Shown here piece by piece: positions 51,201-60,200 of a DNA stretch of 64,000 nt; within the stretch, counting starts at the first letter, position 1, and each line of letters starts with the position of its first letter. Where the stretch lies: NCBI RefSeq assembly GCF_036417845.1, contig NC_089978.1, forward strand, positions 128,246,183 through 128,310,182, written 5' to 3'. The DNA is from Apteryx mantelli (taxonomy: Eukaryota; Chordata; Aves; Apterygiformes; Apterygidae). Below the pieces are notes generated by a model, which saw only the letters and a program-made list of their open reading frames with translations, did no database searches and was not told the origin of the DNA. The position numbers were made by a program, and so were the translations under genes.

Positions 51201-54200
51201 ATATAAATATTCTTTATAAAGACTGTGAATGAAATGTGTTTATGTTGTAAAACAAAGCACAATCAGAAATTATAGAGAGAGTGATGAAAAATTTAACCTT
51301 AAGTCTGTCACTTGTGATCATACCTTTTAATAGGGTCAATTTTCACAACATTAGTTATATTATTTCACAAAAACAAATCAAACTAGGTCTTATGGGTCTT
51401 TGCCCAACAGAAAATTTGCTATATTATAAATAATCTTTGAATCGATATTACTTACTTTGACTTTGTCATTGAGCTGAGCTCTGATAATAGGTCCCAAAAT
51501 TCCAGTTTCCTTGGGCCGAGGATTTTCCAGACGCTTGGTGAAGCTTGCATCTGTATACTGCCTGAAAATAGCCTTTTTATACTTTTTACCTACAAGATTT
51601 GAGAAGTTGTCCAAGTGCTGTGCTTTATAGCGTCTTAAAAATAAAGGAAAAGACAAATGATCAACAACCTGAATAGTGACATCTACTAGAATGCAGAACT
51701 GCTAGTCAAAAAACTGGTATACTTCAGTACGTGGGAATAAAAAAGCAAATTAGGTTAGAAGAGGCTTGGAACATTATTTGTGTTTTAGGAGCACATAAGA
51801 CAACCAGTTTCAGAGTTTTCATTGAGTTTAATAGTGTATAGCTGCAAGAAAGAAACAGAAACTCAAGTAGCAGCTGCATTTTCAAGATGAGTTAGCAGCA
51901 ATTGCTGCTCTCCTCTTACACAGGTAGAGTTGAGCACAGGAAAAATTAACTACTTGCTTACGGTAGCAAAGACTCCAGGAGAATCAGGAAAGTGCTCAGA
52001 TAACCTTAATCTCACTCAGGCACCATACAGTAAGTTGTGTTATACTTAGGTCTAAAGACATTAGAATTCGCAATGCTGAGCAAAACCAGGGTAAGTACTG
52101 GGAAGTAACAGAGTGATGTGTTTGCCCTGGTCACTGGTCCTTTAAAATAAAGTTAGTGAACAGGGATAAATCCGTGATTTGTAATTCTGAACAGAGCAGA
52201 AAAAATCAGAGCACAGAGATGGTAACCGATGCCATTACCATCAATTTGATGTAATTAGCAGGGAAAGAGATATAAAGAGACAAGTATGCCAGGTATAGTC
52301 TGAGAATAAATGAGAAGGGAAGCAATCATACCAAAGAAAGAGGAGTACTTAAGAGGTATATGAAAATATAGCTTTTGTAAACTAAGGAGGTATAGGGCCA
52401 CAAAGATGATTAGGGGACTGGAGCATCTCTCTTATGAGGAAAGGCTGAGAGAGCTGGGCCTGTTTAGCCTGGAGAAGAGAAGGCTGAGAGGAGATCTTAT
52501 CAATGTGTACAAGTATCTGAAGGGAGGGTGTCGAGAGGATGGGGCCAGACTCTTTTCAGTGGTGCCGAGCGACAGGACGCGAGGCAATGGGCAAAAACTG
52601 AAACACAGACACTTCCATCTTAACATGAGGAAAAACTTTTTCACTGTGAGGGTGACAGAGCACTGGAACAGGTTGCCCCGAGAGGTGGTGGAGTCTCCTT
52701 CTCTGGAGATATTCAAAATGCGCCTGGATGCAATCCTGTGCAATGTGCTCTAGGTGACCCTGCTTGAGCAGGGGGGTTGGACTAGATGATCTCCAGAGGT
52801 CCCTTCCAACCTCAGTGATTCTGTGATTCTGTGATTCTGTGATGTAACTATAACTCCATGCAGGCTAAGGAATTTTTCTTGTTCTGCTTGAATCCTTAAA
52901 GGTTGTTACAAACATCAGCTTGAAAAGTTGTCAGTTTCAGCTTATCTGACTAACTACTAGGATGAAATAAGAGGTTCTACAGTTGACCCATGAATGGCAA
53001 GGGCCAACAGTGCTCCAGCAGTGAGGGACTGTCAGAGCACGGATTTGTCCCTACAATGCACTGGCAGCATTGTGTACCATGACCTCATGTATCTTGGAGA
53101 GAAGTTGAACAAAATATCCCAATACGCTTATTTGTTAAGACTTCTACTGCATCTCCTCTTGGTGTCATGCAAAGATCATTTATAGAGACCTCTCTTTCTC
53201 CCATTCCCTAAACACTTTATTATACTGACCCTTTTAAAACTCCTATCCTCCAGAAGTATTCCCTCCCTCCTTTTCTCTTTAGGAATTAGGTTTGCATGCT
53301 AGATAGGGTATTTCCTAAGCCATTTTAATGTTTTGGGCTCCCCATTAGAGGTAGAAGAGGGTGTCCAGTTCTGGGCTCCCCAGAAGAAAGATGTTGACAT
53401 GCTGGATTGAGTCCAGTGGAGAGTCACCAAGGTGATTAGAGGGCTAGAGCACATGACACACAAGCAGAGGCTGGGTTTGTTCAGCCTCGAGAAGACAGAG
53501 TTAAGGGAGCATCTTAAGGGAGCATCTTATTCATATCTTCAACTACCTAACGTGAGGTTACACAGAAAATGGGACCAGACTCTTCTCAGAGTTGTACAGT
53601 GAAAGGATGAGATGCAATGGGCACAAGTTGCAACACAGAAAAGTCTGATTAGATATAAGGAAAAACTTTTTCACAATGAGGTTGAGCAGGTGCCCAGAAA
53701 GGCTGTGGAGTACCTATCCTTGGAGATACTGAAAACTCAACTAGACAAGGCCCTATGCAATTGATCTAACTTTGCAGTTGGAGCTAACGGTGAAGTTGGC
53801 CCTTCTCAGAGTGGGAGTTTGGATGAGATGACCTCCAGAGGTCTCCTCAAGCCTAAATTATTCTGTGATTCCAAGTTAACACCTCATATTATGTTGACAA
53901 AGTATTATTTTACCTATCAAGGTTGTCTGGAATATTTGGGGCATAATCCCAAGTAACTTCTTCTGCAGCAATGAAATACTCCCAACTCTTGACCATAAGA
54001 CGTTCTCTAAAGGAGAGACTCTTCTTCTTCACCTCTTTGTCCTCACAGCCTCTTATACTGAGGTAACCATGCAGTCCAGCTAATTGAAAGGAAGAAGAGT
54101 ACCACAGTGATTTTTCATTTTATGCGCCCTTGCCACTTCCACAGCATTTCTCATTTCTTTAGCTTAGGCTGATTGCAAGCATTGGTTCATCCAAACGTCA

Positions 54201-57200
54201 TCTTTTCAGGCTTGAAAAGACTGTAAGCATGTAGGCTGGGACCTTTCGAGAAGCCCATATCAAACAAGTGGAATACAGCAGCTCACTCAACTAGTGCTCT
54301 TTGAAAATATCAGCTGAACTCATTACCCACTTTCAAAAGATGAACAGCAAATATTTTCACCAGATTGAGTGGTCCTCAGCTGAAAGTGCTCAGCTTCTCA
54401 GGAAACAGGTGATTCCTTATCCTTTTTATAATGCTGCTTATCTGAACACCTCCCAGACACTTAGAAGCTGGAATTCTGACTCATTGCTGCTCTGTGATCT
54501 GCACACAGCAGTAAAGCTGCAGATAATAATGCCTTTTAGTTCATCCTGCAGTTCTAATTCCAACAGAATGCCCTACCTCCAGTGGTTTCTTAGTATGTCA
54601 ACCATCTGAAACGCAGTAACTGTACCACTGCAAAAAGGCAGAAGCCCTCTGGGACATACAGAAGAAAAGTACAACCTCTAAAATGCCGAGTAAATATATG
54701 TTTCCTTGCCTTGCAGATGTTTCTGGACAAGAGAAGATATCAGCCACCTTCCCTCTTCACTGACTGTCATGTTTACTGTGGTTGATGCTCCTCCCACTAA
54801 GTTAACAGCAGAAACTTGGTGATGTCTTTGCTGCATGGTCTGGCCATTGATATGAATGGAGAAAATTTCTGGCTTGGAACTCATTCCTATGAAATGCCAA
54901 CTAATGTTGTCATAGGTGCAAGCCTCCAAGTCTGAAAGAGAAAGGAGAACAGGATTCAGAATGCAGGCAAATTATGCAAGTTCACTATGCTCCACACTAG
55001 GTTAGAAGTGAATCTTTGCTCAAAATAATAATAAAAAAAATCCTGCTCCTGAAGAATAATTTTCAAAAGCAGGTAAATGAAACAGTTACCAAAATGCTCT
55101 AAAGTCAATGGAAGACTAATTGTCTAAATCTTACATGCAAGTAACAACCTGACCTATATGGAGCTGGGGAAGAAGGAAGAAAAGCAACAGGCTATTTCAG
55201 ACACCAGATCTGTCCTTGCTTGTAAAAGATGGCAAGGAGCCAAGCTAAAGAATAAGGCTGGGTTTAATGAAAGCAACTACTCTATCCAATGATATTTGTC
55301 TAAAAGAGAAACAACAATAACAACAAAAACCCAACAGACTTTTTTATTTGCTCAATGGACTGGAGAAGAGAGCAGTTCATTAGGAGAACAAGGAGAAAAT
55401 GCTAACAACAGAATAGTCCCATTACCACCTTCCTAGTCCTCCCACTTAATTGTCTGAAGGAATGGTAAATGACTTTCCACCTGAATGAAGGTTTCCATCT
55501 GATGCATTCCATGTGCTCTAGAACCAGCAGTTCAATTAACCACATCACTGCCTCCTCATCAGCTGAGTAAAGAAAGAGGGATTTCTTATTTTTTAAAGTT
55601 AGCAATCCTGTTCTTTGAATGCATCAGCAAAATGGCATGATGTCCTTCCAGCAGCACAGGTTCCCCTCTAGAATTCAGATGCTTACAGCCATGTTATAAA
55701 AAAAGCCGTATCCCATTCCTCTGCATTCCTGTTCTCTTGCACAAAACAAAGCAAAGAAATGCAAAATTTAGTCTTCATCAATGCTCATTTCAGGTCGCAT
55801 ATGCTTGCACAGTACCTGGTAATGTCCCACCAGCATAGCCATTAATTGTGTACTTCAGTGATGATGACTTTTGCCAGCTTTTGCTTTCATCAAACACACC
55901 AAACATCAGCACATATTCCCTATTGAAAAGTTTCTGTGACCCATCCTCCTCCAGGCTTCCTATGAAGGAGAAACAACAGGTCTTAATTCTAGCAAAAGTG
56001 AAGCAGTTCCCACATCAGTGTAATGGCATTCATATGTACTTAATGAGCTTGCTTCCTCTTGGTTCTCTTTTCAACTGTCAGCATGTAGTGACTGAGCCTA
56101 ACCAGAAATGATTTTAAGAATGGTCATAAAGTGAATTTATTTCTGAAAATGCTCTTGGGTTAGATAACCATGAAACTGAAAGCCTATAATATCCGAGAAG
56201 AGATTAAGCAACAGGCAGTGAATTGCCTCAGACAATTCTGGCAATGTGTTGCAGGGATCACCTTAATGAATGGGAGAGCAGAACAGCCTTCTGTCCCCAT
56301 TCAGACCCTGGCCTCTCCTCTTGGACTACAAGGCAAAAGGAAGAACTATGATAGTCTCATCTGCAACACAAACACTGCCTTTTCAAGCACTGCATTGAGG
56401 TCATCCGCTCCTTTAAAATGCATAAAGCAGACCTCTCAACAAACAATCTTTACATAAGAAAGACTTTGACAAATATTGCAAAACTGAATCAAGTATAAGA
56501 AACTATCTAGTAGAGTTTGTGATACAGGTGTGATTTCTAACAAGTGGAATTCATTTTAGACATATAAGTAAGTATCTGCCACACAGAACTGGTGTGATTT
56601 CACTGATTCTTTCTACAGTTTGCTTGCATCAAAAGCTTCCATTTGCTACTTTAAATAAATTTACATAATCCAACACTAAAATAGATGTCCTTTTGGACTG
56701 CAGGAACTACAAAATTTGGGAACTTGCAGATTATTCTAGTTAGGAGGAGACACTGGCAGTGGAAGTAGTTACCTTTAATGCAATTCTATTTATTTATGAG
56801 AGGCTACAAAGTCCAGCTTTTTTGCACAGAGGAAGTCTCAAATTAACAGAAGATTTATCATGCAAAGAGTGTTCAGTCAGTGCTTTAACTCAAAAGCTCC
56901 CTTTTTATAACCTTCCCAGGTTATACTATCTACGCTGCTCATAATGTGTCAGGCTTTTTGTGCATCTACAATATCTCATCTGCCTCAGCTTCCATCTTCC
57001 CCATACTGTGCCCAGTCAAAGAAACCTTGTCCAGAAATCTTAAAAATTTGAGTAGGTAAGCATTTGCTTTTGTTCTAGATAGAAACATATGCTCAAATTG
57101 CCTTGAAGGTAGTGATCAAACCAAACCATCTCAATCTCATATCCAACTCGGCCCACAGTATATCCATGAATTTGAGAAACCAGAGAAGGAAGGAAAACAA

Positions 57201-60200
57201 TTCAAAATCATTCATCCAGATTAATGCCACCAATAGAGAATAAAATGTGTGTGTAGTCACACAAAGAAAGAAGAAAATCCAAGAAAATCAGGATGATAAC
57301 AAATCCTACATAACACTAGAAGCACTAGCTCTCCAAAAACTTTGAGAGGAACATGATTAACCTTGATGCCAATCCTTTGGGGTGATATAAGCAGGCACGC
57401 CTTGCAATTAAAAGGATGTCTAACAGTGAGAAGAGTGCTTCTGTGCAACCCACACTGAACCAGTTCTATGTTTTCTTTCAGGAAAGCTTCAAGGTCCAAC
57501 TCCATGCAGTCTGCAGTCTATACAAAATGTTTGACTCAAACTTCAGGGAAGGAGGACCAAGCTAAATAACTCACAGGACTTCTACTGAAAGAAGACTATA
57601 TAATCCTGATGAATTTAGGATTCAAGGGACTAAAAAATAGGTTAAGTAGCCTATTCAGCAGGACACTATTGCAGACTTGCCTCAAACCAGCAGCATGTTA
57701 CAGTTATTTACATGTCCTACAAGACACCAGTATGTATTAGTGGAGATGGAATCCAGAGACTAACTGCTAAACTCTCAAGTCTCTGACCACAAGCACATCA
57801 ATTTTCAAAGATTTATAATCTGTTCTAATTTAGACATATTCAAAACACTAGCAAAAGACACGCTGCTCTGAGATTCAAATCCTTGTTACAAAAGAGGGAG
57901 CTACAATCTCTTGATCAGGAAGGCTTTAAAAGGCATGATTAAAGCAATGATTATTTCCTACCCTTATTCTCTGGAATGGCTGAATCATTTTAAGCGAAGT
58001 TTTAAAAAACATTTATTCTGAGATGGGACATTTGAGGTCGTATATTTAACAGCTAAGCAATTGAAAATGCAATTAATACAGGCAACTCTATCTACTAATA
58101 GCACTAATCTATAATTATAGGACTAATCTGCATAAAAGCTGGCATTTAAAATTTTAACATCTAAAAGAAAAAACGTTGAAAACCATTTTCTTTGCACTAC
58201 ATGTAAACATGTGGAAAGGAAAATAATATACTTTCCCTCATTATCAGACAACCTTAATTTTATTAAAAATGAGACCACATTACCTTAGAGCTGATACCTA
58301 TTACACAAAGTGTTTCATTACCTTTCTTACAGATAAGCAATGCTCCAATCAGACCAGAGTTAAAATCCATTGCCATATTCTCATGAGAATAATAGGCATA
58401 AGTAAGACACGGCAGGTCAGCTTCTTTTGGCCCAACTTCTTCGGTAATATCCCACACATACTTGTAGACCTGGCCTGGAAGCACAGCATCATCTTGTTTT
58501 TCCACACATGATGTTCTGTCATCATATAGGGAACCTGCCAAGAAAAGAGCCATGCAGTAAGGTGGCATGAAGAAGAAGAGTGACGAAAGCATATGAAATG
58601 TCCTTCTTATAATCACTATGAAAAAGCTTGATCTGTTTCTTGCCTATATCATACTTCAGCTTCATTGGGATGATTCCAGATTCCACGCACACTGTGAATG
58701 AGAACAGCATCAAGAAGAGCATCTATTCCATTGTCCTGCTTCTTACTGAGTCAAAATTTCCTAGGATTGTCATTACTGCCATAAGGTGGGGCTCTTTACT
58801 AGCTTGACTGGGGTTAGGATGTCATGAAGCTTCAGCCTCTGCTCACTGATATTCTGTGGAGGCTGAATACTAACTGCCTACTTTGTCAGCCTTCTGATTA
58901 TCCCTCATAAAGCCAGCCAATGTGCAGGCTAGTGCTACCTTGCAGCCCTATACCTTTGGTGCACTGCAAATCCAAATGGCAGTAATATCACAAATACTAA
59001 TCTATGCCTATGATATCCAACAAAAATGCAAGATCACAAAGGGGATCCAGAGATGTCACCAAAATTCTAGGTGCAAAAGGCAAATCAACAGAATAGTCAA
59101 ACTGAATTGCCTATCACTTCCAATGACATATGTTCTGTTCAACCCCATGAAATGAAAGAAAACTCCTTTTGTACCCACACAATGAACAAACCCTCGAATA
59201 AACACCCTGAACATCAGACACTAAAAAAACCTAAGAAATAAAAGTAAATTCCAACTAGTTCTCTAGTTATTTGAAAACGGAAAATACTTTTGCCTCCTAA
59301 TCCTTCAGAATATTAGTATTTCTCACACATTTTTCCAGGATTCAAAACATTTCAACCAGTTTCATCATCAACGCAGTAATTTGTAAACTGCTGATCAGAG
59401 CTCTGGCTCAGCACCTAGGGCAGGGCAATCCAACAACCACAGGCAGTGATTCAAGCTCACTCTGTGCTGGTGCAGGCGTTGAACTTTCAGCTCGGATACA
59501 CATTATGCTCTCTTGTCACTAGTCTAAATGAGGGCTCCAGGGCCCTCACAAAGCTGGGCATGAAATGCTGAGTATTTGAATAATATTATCAACACTGTCA
59601 GCTGCCTTTACCAGTAATGCCTTGATGTACACTATTGCAAGGGATTTGGAAATTTTTTTTAAATCCAACTTTAAGGGTTTACATTTACTAAAACAGAATA
59701 TTTTTCAATTACAGGATTATGTCCTCTGAAAACTTTGTGGATGTTTACTGCAAGCAGTATGAGAGGAAGCAAGATAATGTCCTGAAGTTCACTTGCTTTG
59801 CAAACAGCTAATCACCTACTTGTTTCAAAGGTCACAAAGTTGTCAGACCACCATGCAGTCTACAAATCAGCTCATGGAGGACTTTCTCAGTGTTTTCTTC
59901 CTCATTTCTACATCAGTGTTGTCCTGCAAAACTTTTAAAGTTTAGAATCCCTGCCTCTTCCTTCCTCCTTCACTAAAACCTGCACTGGGGAAGAAAAGTC
60001 CAAAAACCCCAAAGAAACAGATCCTCCTCAACACAAACACTTTTCTGGAGCCACTCTCTTCCTTGCCATAATAGCCAAAGTTAGAGCTCTTTCTATGAGA
60101 TGTAGGGGCGCTGGGTTCATGTCTTTGCCCTGTTCAGTTTAAGCCAGGGAAACACAGTAACTTCCAGGTAACTGCTTCTCTTATAAGAATACATATTGTC

